Part shown: positions 7,793-16,000 of the stretch, piece after piece
Numbering within the stretch: the first letter of the stretch is position 1
Layout of the letters: each line of letters starts with the position of its first letter
NCBI GenBank assembly: GCA_903918045.1
Contig: CAIXCY010000011.1
Location: forward strand, 1 to 35,505
DNA: 35,505 nucleotides
DNA from: an uncultured Bacteroidia bacterium
GTDB lineage: Bacteria > Bacteroidota > Bacteroidia > Bacteroidales > Prolixibacteraceae
Reading direction: 5' to 3'
Translations under genes and position numbers: made by a program
The notes under the pieces: generated by a model
What the model was told of the DNA's origin: nothing
What the model saw: the letters and a program-made list of their open reading frames with translations, nothing else
The model's database searches: none

Positions 7793-9268
7793 TTAATAGG
7801 CCAGTGCGAAAATTACCCGTTGTTTGGAGGGTTTTCCGGTAACCATGCAAAATCCCTCTTCTCCGTCACCTTCAAAAGGAATGCAGCGAATGGTTGCCTT
7901 TGTCTCATCCTTAATCAGCAGTTCAGTTTCAGAGGTTCCATCCCAATGTGCGAGAAAGAATCCCCCCTTTGTGTTAAGGAGCGCTTTAAATTCATCGTAT
8001 GAATCCACTTTTGTTGTATTTTCAGCCCTGAATAGAAATGCCTTATCGTAGATATTCTTCTGAATTGCTTCGAGCAAATCTTCAACAACCTGGTCGATAT
8101 TCTCGATTTGTTCGGTCGTTTTCTCCAGTGTGTCGCGACGCGCAACCTCTATTGATCCATTTTCAAGATCGCGTGGACCAATAGCCAGCCTGACAGGGAC
8201 CCCTTTTAGTTCATATTCTGCAAATTTCCATCCCGGACGTTGAGAGTCGCGGTTATCGTATTTTACACTGATTCCCCGTTTACGTAATTTTGCCATGATC
8301 TCATTAACTTTCACCGAGATTTCGGCAAGTTGTTCCCCGTTCTTATAAATGGGGACGATCACAACCTGGTAAGGTGCAAGTTTAGGAGGGAGGACAAGGC
8401 CGTTATTATCGGAATGAGCCATAATCAGGGCGCCGATAAGTCTGGTGGATACTCCCCAGGAAGAGGCCCAGACATAGTCGAGTTTGCCGTCGCGGTTAGC
8501 AAACTGAACATCAAATGCCTTGGCGAAATTTTGTCCCAGGAAGTGCGATGTTCCAGACTGTAATGCTTTTCCATCCTGCATCAATGCCTCGATTGTAAAT
8601 GTTTCGAGGGCGCCGGCAAAACGTTCATTAGCCGATTTTGCCCCTTTAATGACAGGAATAGCCATGAACTCTTCGGCAAAGTCTGCATAGACATTGATCA
8701 TCTGTGTTGTTTCTGCAAGCGCTTCCTCACTGGTTTCGTGGGCCGTATGACCCTCCTGCCACAAAAACTCTGTTGTCCGGAGGAACATCCGGGTACGCAT
8801 TTCCCAACGAACTACGTTTGCCCACTGATTACAAAGGATGGGCAAGTCACGGTAAGACTGGATCCAGTTTTTATAGGTACTCCAGATTATGGTTTCCGAG
8901 GTTGGGCGAATAATCAACTCCTCTTCAAGTTTGGCTTCCGGATCGACAATCACCCCTTTACCATCGGGATCATTTTTTAGCCTGTAATGGGTAACGACCG
9001 CGCACTCCTTTGCAAACCCTTCAACGTGAGCAGCCTCTTTTGAAAGGAATGATTTAGGAATAAAAAGTGGAAAATAGGCATTTACATGACCGGTGTCTTT
9101 AAACATTTTATCCAGTTGTGCCTGCATCTTCTCCCAGATTGCATAGCCGTAAGGTTTGATCACCATGCATCCGCGAACTGCTGAATTTTCCGCAAGATCA
9201 GCTTTTGCTACCAGGTCGTTGTACCATTGGGAATAATTTTCCTCCTTTGATGTGAGAACTTTTGCCAT
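7793..9268 (-). CDS. proS: prolyl-tRNA synthetase, archaeal/eukaryote-like type
   Basis: A class II aminoacyl-tRNA synthetase that charges tRNA-Pro. The 491-residue protein contains the class II core: [24 protein letters not shown], motif 2 with [24 protein letters not shown], and motif 3 with [25 protein letters not shown]. The anticodon-binding domain follows ([13 protein letters not shown]...[26 protein letters not shown]). The insertion editing domain of the long bacterial form is absent. The protein ends in a Tyr (ALAY), as in the short archaeal/eukaryotic ProS type common in Bacteroidota. Start ATG 9268 gives [19 protein letters not shown], the normal N-terminus of this type. Confidence 0.97.
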   Translation of the reverse strand: MAKVLTSKEENYSQWYNDLVAKADLAENSAVRGCMVIKPYGYAIWEKMQAQLDKMFKDTGHVNAYFPLFIPKSFLSKEAAHVEGFAKECAVVTHYRLKNDPDGKGVIVDPEAKLEEELIIRPTSETIIWSTYKNWIQSYRDLPILCNQWANVVRWEMRTRMFLRTTEFLWQEGHTAHETSEEALAETTQMINVYADFAEEFMAIPVIKGAKSANERFAGALETFTIEALMQDGKALQSGTSHFLGQNFAKAFDVQFANRDGKLDYVWASSWGVSTRLIGALIMAHSDNNGLVLPPKLAPYQVVIVPIYKNGEQLAEISVKVNEIMAKLRKRGISVKYDNRDSQRPGWKFAEYELKGVPVRLAIGPRDLENGSIEVARRDTLEKTTEQIENIDQVVEDLLEAIQKNIYDKAFLFRAENTTKVDSYDEFKALLNTKGGFFLAHWDGTSETELLIKDETKATIRCIPFEGDGEEGFCMVTGKPSKQRVIFALAY

Positions 9269-9352
9269 TACTTGTTTTTTGGTATAATATTTGCTTTATA
9301 TTTCATAATTTTAGCCCACAAATTAACGAAAAGTTCAGCGATTATTTAATAT

Positions 9353-9360
9353 AAAGGAGA
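9353..9360 (+). promoter_or_regulatory. strong Shine-Dalgarno sequence of the Gly-rich lipoprotein gene
   Basis: AAAGGAGA ends 7 bases before the ATG at 9368. Most genes in this window have no clear Shine-Dalgarno, so this one fixes the start and suggests efficient translation. Confidence 0.6.
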
Positions 9361-9367
9361 ACAAATC

Positions 9368-10702
9368 ATGAAAACAAATGTCAAACTGCTCTCATTCATC
9401 GCACTTCTTGCAAGTGCATGTACTACAGGTTCTATGGTTACAACGGGTGGTTATAGCGATGATGCTTATTTTACCCCGGGTAATCACCCTCCAGTAGTCA
9501 GCTCAGCGCCTTTACGTGAGCAGTCAGGTAATCATTCCACCACGATATCCCAATTGCGGCAAGAAGATGCCGGAAAAATTGTGGATAATTATCTTTCAGA
9601 TCAAAAAACTGCGATTCCAAACAGTAACCAATCCGTTCTGGGCACTGAATCTGCATCGGCCGAAAATCAATCCGCTTCAGATGACGAAGCACAGGATCTG
9701 ATAAGTGACTATGATCAACCTGAAGAGATTGATTATACGACACGTATCCGTACATTTTACGATCCGTATGCCTATGATCCATATTGGGACTCATGCTATT
9801 ATCCAGGTTTTGGTTTTGGATGGGGACTTGGTTTCGGCGGACTTTACAGCGGTTTCGGATTTGGTTTCGGAGGTTATGGCGGATTTTATAATCCCTATTT
9901 CGGTGGCTGGGGATATCCTTATGGGGGTGGTTATTATGGCGGATACTACGGGGGCGGATATGGACATCATAACGATGGATATAACCGGGATCGTTATTAC
10001 GGCAGGCAGAACAGCGCAGGCCGGGGAAGTTCCAGTGCAATCGGTTACAGCGGTGCAGGTCGCGGTGCTGTAGGTTCAACTTATTCCGGAGGACGCTCAA
10101 TCGGAAGGTCATTTGCAGGTTCGGGAATTGCTGCTTCAAGAGGTTCCAATGTTGTGAATAACGGCCTGGTTACCGGTTCTTCACGTCAGGCAGGTACCCG
10201 TTTTACCGTAAATCCAAATCAAACCCGAAGCGCAAATCTGAGATCTTCCGGTCAGTCAGGCGTAACCAATAATGGACAGGCAATTACTAATTTACGGAGA
10301 AACCAGGTTGTTGGTCAGAACAATCCTGCACTTCGGTCAGCTACTACAACCAATCGTTCAACCTATACCCCAACCTATTCGAGGCCAAGAACCAACATTC
10401 AATCCTCCTATAACAACGGGGCTGCACGCCAATATTCAAGACCTCAAAGTTTCTCTGGAACAACCGGCTCAGCGCGGTCTGGCGTGAGCAGTAGCTACCA
10501 AAGTGGGTCAAGCCGTAGCCCCAGAGTTGTTTCGGGAACCCAGTCAAGAAGTGCAGGGCATATTTCGGCTCCATCGAGAAGCAGTTCATCGTCAGCTACC
10601 TATTCAGCCCCTTCGAGAAGTAGCTATTCAGGCGGTGGTAGCGGAGGCGGAAGTAATCGGTCTTCCGGCGGTGGTGGCGGCGGCGGCGGTCGCAGACGTT
10701 AG
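9368..10702 (+). CDS. predicted lipoprotein with Gly/Tyr/Phe-rich and Ser/Arg-rich low-complexity regions
   Basis: The 444-residue protein has a lipoprotein signal peptide with lipobox LASAC (modified Cys 18), so it is probably membrane-anchored in the envelope. Residues about 20-140 are acidic and polar. Residues ~145-205 are a Gly/Tyr/Phe/Trp-rich tract (repeated GFGFG, GGYYGG, YYGGGYG). The rest to the C-terminus is rich in Ser, Arg, Thr, Gly and Tyr (SRSS, SYSG types) and ends in a GGGGGGGGRRR tail. No enzymatic domain is recognisable. The composition suggests a disordered or adhesive surface protein. Bacteroidota genomes often carry such proteins without known function. It is followed 37 bases later by an outer-membrane protein gene and is probably co-transcribed with it. 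Confidence 0.75.
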   Translation: MKTNVKLLSFIALLASACTTGSMVTTGGYSDDAYFTPGNHPPVVSSAPLREQSGNHSTTISQLRQEDAGKIVDNYLSDQKTAIPNSNQSVLGTESASAENQSASDDEAQDLISDYDQPEEIDYTTRIRTFYDPYAYDPYWDSCYYPGFGFGWGLGFGGLYSGFGFGFGGYGGFYNPYFGGWGYPYGGGYYGGYYGGGYGHHNDGYNRDRYYGRQNSAGRGSSSAIGYSGAGRGAVGSTYSGGRSIGRSFAGSGIAASRGSNVVNNGLVTGSSRQAGTRFTVNPNQTRSANLRSSGQSGVTNNGQAITNLRRNQVVGQNNPALRSATTTNRSTYTPTYSRPRTNIQSSYNNGAARQYSRPQSFSGTTGSARSGVSSSYQSGSSRSPRVVSGTQSRSAGHISAPSRSSSSSATYSAPSRSSYSGGGSGGGSNRSSGGGGGGGGRRR

Positions 10703-10739
10703 ATCCAATTATGCCTTTGTTTAATCAAAAATTAAGAAA

Positions 10740-12269
10740 ATGAAAAAATTAGCACTTACAATAGTTGCAACAATTGGATTAATGTCTGTCACCTTTGGTC
10801 AGTATGTTGATCAGGCATTAATCTTTTCGCAACAAAACTTCGGGTCAACCGCCCGGTCTAAGGGAATGGGAAATGCAATTGGTGCCATCGGAGGCGATTT
10901 CTCTTCCCTGAGTATAAATCCTGCCGGCATCGGGATATACCTGAAGTCTGAACTTTCCACAACACTGGATGTCCTTGGGGTCAGTAATACCAAGTCGACT
11001 TACCAGGGACAATCAGCTGATTCACGCAATAATAATTTCAGTTTCAGAAACTTCGGTTATGTATTTGCAAATCCAGTACAGGATGGCGGTTCGGGATTAG
11101 TATCCTTCAATTTTGGAATTGGTTTTAATAAACTGAATAATTTCAACCAGTCAATATCAGTGGGCAAAACCGGATCCCCACACTCCCGTATGGATGTTTT
11201 TGCGCAAAATACAAATGGTATCCTTAGCTCTAATCTTTTCGATCAGAATAATCCTTATCAAAATAGCAATATCCCCTGGTCCAGCAAACTTGCCTGGGAG
11301 AACTACCTGATCAATGTCTCCAATCCAAATTTGGACGGTATTGGCGATAGCTATCAATCATTTTTATATACCAATGAGCTTGTTAACCAGACGATGACAG
11401 TTAATAAAGAGGGTTTTCTTAATGAATATGTGTTCTCGTTTGGTGCCAATTTTAATCATAAACTCTACCTTGGCGCAACCATCGGATTGCAGGACCTCTA
11501 TTACAACGAATCATCCACCTATTCAGAGGATGGCGGATTTGGTTATTTCGACTATGTCAACTCCGCAAAAACTCGGGGATATGGGTACAATCTCAAACTC
11601 GGCATCATCTATAAACCTGTACCTGAACTACGACTAGGAGCAGCAATTCATACACCAACATTCTTCGACTTTAAAGAGACATACAGCTCCTCGATGTCAT
11701 CTAATTTAGTCAATGTTAGTGTTGATGCCAATGGTAGCCATAAAGCCGAAACCCCTCTGGGTGACTATGGGTATAAAATGGATACCCCTACAAGGTTGAT
11801 TGGGAGTATTGCCTACCAGTTTGGGAATCAAGGAATGCTCTCCATCGATTTTGAAAATGTGGATTATTCAAAAATGCAATACCGAAGCGGAAGAGACGGA
11901 TATACCTTCTCTTCTGAAAATTCAACCATCAGCACAATTTATCGCAATGCAACAAATCTTCGGTTTGGAGGTGAATTTAAACCCACTGATGTGGTAAGTT
12001 TAAGAGCTGGTTATGAGCTGTTTGGGAATCCCTATCAGTCAACAGTTGTGGATGCGGGTACAGGATTGCCTGTCGTTCAGCCAAATAATAAGTTCAGCTA
12101 CAATACCATAAGCGCCGGTATCGGATATCGGATTGACAATGTATCGTTTGATCTGAGTTACTCTTTAGGACGCAAAACTGATTTCAATTACCTGTACACC
12201 AATAACGATCCTGTAAAATATCAAAGAAACCTTAACGAAATCGTATTTACAATGTATATTAAACTTTAA
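10740..12269 (+). CDS. outer-membrane beta-barrel protein, OmpP1/FadL/TodX-like
   Basis: The 509-residue protein has a Sec signal peptide (MKKLALTIVATIGLMSVTFGQ). Its mature N-terminus reads ALIFSQQNFGSTARSKGMGNAIGAIGGDFSSLSINPAGIG; the RSKGMGNAxGAxGGD...NPAG pattern is the conserved start of the FadL/OmpP1-like family in Bacteroidota. The body is alternating beta-strands with aromatic ends (GLQDLYYNESSTYSEDGG, LRLGAAIHTPTFF, LRAGYELFGNP, ISAGIGYRIDNVSFDLSYSLG), and it ends in a strand, FTMYIKL. FadL relatives transport hydrophobic molecules across the outer membrane, but the substrate cannot be told here. It may form a pair with the lipoprotein encoded 37 bases upstream. A strong terminator follows at 12308. 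Confidence 0.83.
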   Translation: MKKLALTIVATIGLMSVTFGQYVDQALIFSQQNFGSTARSKGMGNAIGAIGGDFSSLSINPAGIGIYLKSELSTTLDVLGVSNTKSTYQGQSADSRNNNFSFRNFGYVFANPVQDGGSGLVSFNFGIGFNKLNNFNQSISVGKTGSPHSRMDVFAQNTNGILSSNLFDQNNPYQNSNIPWSSKLAWENYLINVSNPNLDGIGDSYQSFLYTNELVNQTMTVNKEGFLNEYVFSFGANFNHKLYLGATIGLQDLYYNESSTYSEDGGFGYFDYVNSAKTRGYGYNLKLGIIYKPVPELRLGAAIHTPTFFDFKETYSSSMSSNLVNVSVDANGSHKAETPLGDYGYKMDTPTRLIGSIAYQFGNQGMLSIDFENVDYSKMQYRSGRDGYTFSSENSTISTIYRNATNLRFGGEFKPTDVVSLRAGYELFGNPYQSTVVDAGTGLPVVQPNNKFSYNTISAGIGYRIDNVSFDLSYSLGRKTDFNYLYTNNDPVKYQRNLNEIVFTMYIKL

Positions 12270-12307
12270 TTCATCCTTCAGAAAGTTTAATTGTTCTCAC
12301 TTTCATA

Positions 12308-12346
12308 CAGAGCCGGGTCCTCAGGATTCGGCTCTGCTATTTTTTT
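12308..12346 (+). terminator. rho-independent terminator after the outer-membrane protein gene
   Basis: CAGAGCCG at 12308 pairs with CGGCTCTG ending at 12336, with further inner pairing GGTCCT/AGGATT, followed by CTAT and a run of T at 12340-12346. It lies 38 bases after the stop of the upstream gene. Confidence 0.85.
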
Positions 12347-12348
12347 AT

Positions 12349-12512
12349 GGAACGCAGATGACACAAATAATACTGATTATCACAGATTAATGAACGAAGG
12401 CTGAAGATTCGATCACAAGCAAAACAAGTACCCTGAAATTACAGAAATCCACCGATCATTCAGAGCAAACACGATCTGTGCATATCCGCTTAATCTGTGT
12501 TATCGGTGTTCC
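12349..12512. repeat. imperfect inverted pair of ~40-bp intergenic repeat units
   Basis: The left unit begins GGAACGCAGATGACACA (12349) and runs to about 12391. The right unit ends ...TTATCGGTGTTCC (12512), and its reverse complement begins GGAACACCGATAACACAGAT. The two share GGAAC-C-GAT-ACACA-AT and a distal CACAGAT. Each unit also has an internal near-periodic (A)CAGATTA pattern. Similar ACGCAGATGACACAGATT tracts are scattered between genes in many bacteria, including Bacteroidota, as degenerate intergenic repeats. It fills the gap between the terminator and the GH95 gene and could fold as a large hairpin. Confidence 0.6.
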
Positions 12513-12549
12513 AATTTTGGTTGATATCCGTGTTCAAATTTTTAACTGC

Positions 12550-14910
12550 TTAAAACTTCAACGGCCTTCTTTCCCCGGGTTTCAAGGTTAGCTTTTGTTC
12601 TGCGGTGTGATATACCACTTCGCAGGTTCCCCCATTCTTTGAATAGATATTAGCCTGAACCAGCTGATTGTTTTTCCAGGTCATTCCGACAACAAAACCT
12701 CCACGTGCACATAAACCCTTAACATGGCCGTCGGCCCACGATTTTGGAAGGGCGGGTAGTAGCGAAATAATCCCGTTTTGTGACTGTAAAAGCATCTCTG
12801 CAATTCCCGCTGTCCCTCCGAAATTACCGTCAATCTGATATGGAGGTCCATCATCAAACAGATTCGTAAGGGTATATTCTGAAAGAAGTTTGGTCAGATG
12901 TTTATTGGCTTCTTCTCCATTTCCCAAACGTGCGTAAAGAGAAATAAGCCAGGCGCGACTCCAGCCTGTACTTCCGCTACCGTTTTCAACCCTGAAATCA
13001 ACACTTTTTTGAGCTGCCCCATAAAGTTCCGGGGTTTCAGTTTGTGAAATAAGTGATGCCGGATATAATCCGTAGAGGTGGGAAAGGTGACGATGCCCCA
13101 ATTCGTGCTCCTTGAAATCGCCAATCCACTCTTGTAACCTGCCGGTTTGGGGATTGATCTGAAGTGGTGCCAATTTTGAGGCAGCAGTTTCAATCTCCTT
13201 CCGGAATTCCGGATCAATAAGTTGATTACTCTTACCTAATTCATCCATCGCACTAAGGCAATTTCCGAAAAGATCGCGGATGATTTCAAGGTCCATGGTG
13301 GCGCCGTAGGTAAATCCAACCATCGAACCATCCTTCAGCTCGTAGCCATTTTCAGGTGAATTGGATGGACACGTGATTAATTTTCCGGCCATCAGGGAGC
13401 CGGGAGGGGATTCAACAAGAAAGTCGAGGATAAACCGGGCTGCACCCTTCATTTGCGGCCATGCGCGTGTTTCAAGGAAGTGCTTGTCTTTTGTGAAAAG
13501 GTAATGTTCCCAGGAGTGACGAACAAGCCAGGCGCCCCCCATAGGCCAGATTCCCCACACACCATCTACAGGCGCCGCTCCGCGCCAGATATCAGTGTTG
13601 TGATGTAAAACCCAACCCCTGCACCCATAGTAATCTTTTGCCACAATGGCGCCAGTAGTCATGAGGTCATCAATCAGATCGTAAACGGGCGTACTGCAAT
13701 CTGAAAGGTTCGTAACTTCCGACGGCCAGTAATTCATCTCGAGGTTAATATTAGTCGTGTATTTGCTTCCCCAGCCGGGTGAGACCTCCTTATTCCAGAT
13801 TCCCTGCAGATTAGCCGGCTGTGAACCCGACCGGGAACATGAAGCAAGCAGATACCGTCCGTATTGAAAATAAAGGGCCGACATTGCGGGATCCTCTTCC
13901 CCCTTTTTGATCCCCTTGAGCCGCTTGTCCGTAGGTTGAGACTCGTCTGATTTGGTTCCGCCGATAGTGAGACTTACCCGTTTCATCAACCCTGAAAAAT
14001 CGTGGACATGACGTTCCCGTAACAGATTAAACCGCTTCTTTGATACCTCTTCCAGCACTTTCGGCCACGCTGCGGAAGGATCACCCGAGATATCTTTGTA
14101 ATTAATGAAACTCGTTCCTGCCGCAAGATAAAGGGTCACTTCATCAGCCTTTAAAATTTGAAGTTTGCCTGAACTCTCTTTTACGACGCCGCCACGGTTT
14201 TGAAGTTGTACGGCCGTCGCGAACCTTATTCCGGGCTCTGTCCATGTCGCTGCCCACTCTTTGGGTTTCCCGTTATCCTGCCATTGACCCTCCATCACCA
14301 AACGATTTCCCCCTTCTATTTTCACTTTATTTGGAAACTGGCAACCCAAACTCAGATTAAAAGTGAGTTGACCCGGTTTGTCAGCAGTAAGATGTATAAC
14401 CATTACGTTATCGGGATTGGATATGAATGTCTCACGCTTAAAAGTTACCCCATGATGCCGAAAGATTACTGTTGAGATCCCACGGTTTAGATTCAATGAT
14501 CTTTTATAGTATTCATTGCCGGGTTTTAATGGGAATATCAGTTGAAGTTCTCCCAGTGGCTGATAGGCCGCCTGGTATCTGGGGTTGCCCATAAAGGATT
14601 TCCCCGCAAGCTCAGTGGCCTCCATCGTTTTACCGCTGAAAAGTAAGTTGCGGATCTCAGGTAGACTATTATAGGCATCCGGATTGGAATAATTGTGAGG
14701 TGATCCGGCCCAAAATGTATTAATATTTAGCGGTATAATTTCTTTGTCCACTGAACCGAAGATCATCGCGCCAAGCTGCCCATTGCCAAGTGGTAGCGCT
14801 TCGTTCCAGTTTTGCGCCGACTGCCGGTACCACAGGGTCTGGTTTTGGGTCATAGTGGCACTCCCGGATAAGGAGAGAAAAAAGAGGCAGGAGATTATCG
14901 TGATTTTCAT
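12550..14910 (-). CDS. GH95 alpha-L-fucosidase (secreted)
   Basis: GH95 enzymes are inverting glycosidases that remove alpha-1,2-linked L-fucose (some act on L-galactose) from host glycans or plant and algal polysaccharides. The 786-residue protein has a signal peptide (~1-20) and the N-terminal domain signature [18 protein letters not shown]...[13 protein letters not shown]. The catalytic (alpha/alpha)6 barrel contains [18 protein letters not shown] (N387 and N389, matching the catalytic Asn pair of Bifidobacterium AfcA), [10 protein letters not shown] with E520 as candidate general acid, and [21 protein letters not shown] with D694. All expected catalytic residues are present. It stands alone here, with no SusC/SusD or regulator beside it, so it is not in a typical polysaccharide utilisation locus. 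The exact sugar is uncertain. Confidence 0.92.
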   Translation of the reverse strand: MKITIISCLFFLSLSGSATMTQNQTLWYRQSAQNWNEALPLGNGQLGAMIFGSVDKEIIPLNINTFWAGSPHNYSNPDAYNSLPEIRNLLFSGKTMEATELAGKSFMGNPRYQAAYQPLGELQLIFPLKPGNEYYKRSLNLNRGISTVIFRHHGVTFKRETFISNPDNVMVIHLTADKPGQLTFNLSLGCQFPNKVKIEGGNRLVMEGQWQDNGKPKEWAATWTEPGIRFATAVQLQNRGGVVKESSGKLQILKADEVTLYLAAGTSFINYKDISGDPSAAWPKVLEEVSKKRFNLLRERHVHDFSGLMKRVSLTIGGTKSDESQPTDKRLKGIKKGEEDPAMSALYFQYGRYLLASCSRSGSQPANLQGIWNKEVSPGWGSKYTTNINLEMNYWPSEVTNLSDCSTPVYDLIDDLMTTGAIVAKDYYGCRGWVLHHNTDIWRGAAPVDGVWGIWPMGGAWLVRHSWEHYLFTKDKHFLETRAWPQMKGAARFILDFLVESPPGSLMAGKLITCPSNSPENGYELKDGSMVGFTYGATMDLEIIRDLFGNCLSAMDELGKSNQLIDPEFRKEIETAASKLAPLQINPQTGRLQEWIGDFKEHELGHRHLSHLYGLYPASLISQTETPELYGAAQKSVDFRVENGSGSTGWSRAWLISLYARLGNGEEANKHLTKLLSEYTLTNLFDDGPPYQIDGNFGGTAGIAEMLLQSQNGIISLLPALPKSWADGHVKGLCARGGFVVGMTWKNNQLVQANIYSKNGGTCEVVYHTAEQKLTLKPGERRPLKF

Positions 14911-15007
14911 ATCCGGAGCTTAATTAGTTTTGTTTAAAGGCTTAAGTAATATTAAGGCTGTTCGGATCATAAAAATACGAAAAAAATTCATTGGTAATTC
15001 ATTTTTT

Positions 15008-15054
15008 AAGTGAAGGCGTGACTATTGATGATTTTGATAGTCAGGCCTTCACTT
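15008..15054. repeat. long hairpin, copy 1 of a repeated stem sequence
   Basis: An 18-base stem with one mismatch (arms 15008-15025 and 15037-15054) and an 11-base loop. The core arm GTGAAGGCGTGACTA recurs at 19068 with 13 of 15 bases identical. It lies 16 bases past the end of the small minus-strand ORF and about 100 bases before the GH95 start. It lacks a clear T-run on either strand, so it is not a standard intrinsic terminator. Confidence 0.75.
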
Positions 15055-15070
15055 ATGGAATTATAACGAA

Positions 15071-15283
15071 TTATTTTATCGTGTCAAGTTTCGCAGGTGT
15101 GGGTTCCGCGATTTCAAGCGCCTGGATGTCGCTAAGCAGGAACAGGTTATAACGGGTAATATCGTTTTGAAACAGCAATTTGGCACATTGGCAAATCAGC
15201 GACATCTTGGTCCATACCTGGTTAAGCGCCGTAATTCGTTTATTGGCATCAACAGAGCGTCCTTTTTTGAATTTGAAAAACAA
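15071..15283 (-). pseudogene. short ORF without a proper start, probable gene remnant
   Basis: A 70-codon frame whose only near-stop start is TTG (15283), two codons after an in-frame TAA. No ATG occurs before codon 27 (TKM). The translation (FKKGRSVDANKRITALNQVW, then SLICQCAKLLFQNDITRYNLFLLSD) looks like real protein with an amphipathic helix and a Cys pair, not a shadow frame. I do not recognise a named family with confidence. It could be the C-terminal end of a larger Bacteroidota hypothetical protein whose 5' part has been lost, which fits its place at the edge of an A+T-rich accessory stretch. A long hairpin follows the stop codon. It could also be a genuine small gene using TTG. Confidence 0.4.
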
Positions 15284-15997
15284 AAATTAGGATATAGAAT
15301 GATTAAATATACAAAATATAAATGATAAAAATATTTCCGGGATACAGAAGGTTTTCCGTTTTGTTTAGGTGAATGAGGACTGTCAACCCAGAAAGGGCTT
15401 CTGTTTTCGGACGAATTTATTTATTTGGCAGACCGATGTCTGCGATATTGAAATGATGACCGGATTTTCTGTGGCTGAATGGATGAGAGTTCTGAATATT
15501 CCAAAGTGAGCGTCTTAGTATTCAATTTTGTAACCCTTTCACGCTCACTATGTGGTAACCCCCTCTCTTTTTTAGTATGATACATATCTGATTTGTTACA
15601 CCTGTTAAAAAAATCTATACACTTATAAAAGAATACTATACATTGAATTATTTTTAATCTAAAATTATTTTTATGTCTTTAATTTATTCAATTTCATTTA
15701 CTTTTATCTCAAAGATCCATTGTATATAACTGAACTTTGTCGATTCCATGTCATGTTTATTTTTCCTTTAGATTAAGATTGCACCTGAACTAAAAACAAC
15801 ACAGAAATAACAATGCCAGTTTTGCTTATTACTCATATTTGAAAAATATACGCAACTGAGTACGGGTATTTAGATGTTACATGAAAGCATAAAAAGCATT
15901 TTGCAACGAATAAATTAGTTAATTGACGCAAAATTTGCATCGATTAATTTTCAAATGCAACGAATAAGACGTATTTTCGTTGCAAAGTATGCGACGA
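15284..15997. other. A+T-rich intergenic region upstream of the Fic gene
   Basis: About 700 bases with no credible reading frame. It holds a short palindrome, GCAGAC-cgat-GTCTGC, at 15428-15443. It also holds a perfect 9-base inverted repeat, AGTGAGCGT (15505-15513) with ACGCTCACT (15541-15549), followed by a T-rich stretch, and the Fic promoter/operator region from 15902 onwards. The base composition is visibly more A+T-rich than the flanking GH95 and ABC transporter regions. Nothing in it resembles a tRNA, transposase fragment or integrase site. Confidence 0.5.
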
Positions 15998-16000
15998 ATG
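15902..16000 (+). promoter_or_regulatory. array of five TGCAACGAAT-like boxes around the Fic promoter (putative operator)
   Basis: Boxes are TGCAACGAATAA at 15902-15913, TGCATCGATTAA at 15936-15947, TGCAACGAATAA at 15956-15967, the inverted copy ATTTTCGTTGCA at 15973-15984, and TGCGACGAATGG at 15990-16001. They flank and overlap the -33/-7 elements, the probable transcription start and the start codon. This is the placement expected for a repressor operator. A candidate binder is the Fic protein itself, through its C-terminal winged helix. Confidence 0.6.
15923..15952 (+). promoter_or_regulatory. predicted promoter of the Fic gene
   Basis: TTG at 15923-15925 is followed by a 19-base spacer and TAATTTTC at 15945-15952, which matches TAnnTTTG in all fixed positions except the last. 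The start would be near 15959, about 40 bases before the ATG. Confidence 0.5.

Noticed and set aside
9498-10139. Long minus-strand frame opposite the Gly-rich lipoprotein gene
   Set aside because: It is a shadow of the low-complexity gene. The translation is His/Arg/Asn-rich with no domain, while the plus-strand frame has a lipobox and a strong ribosome-binding site.
12894-13217. 107-codon minus-strand frame inside the GH95 gene
   Set aside because: It overlaps the GH95 catalytic domain in another frame on the same strand and matches no family. GH95 is intact across it.
15008-15054. CRISPR repeat or attC integron site
   Set aside because: There are only two copies 4 kb apart with no spacers or cas genes, and no integrase is present. 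It was kept as a repeated hairpin instead.
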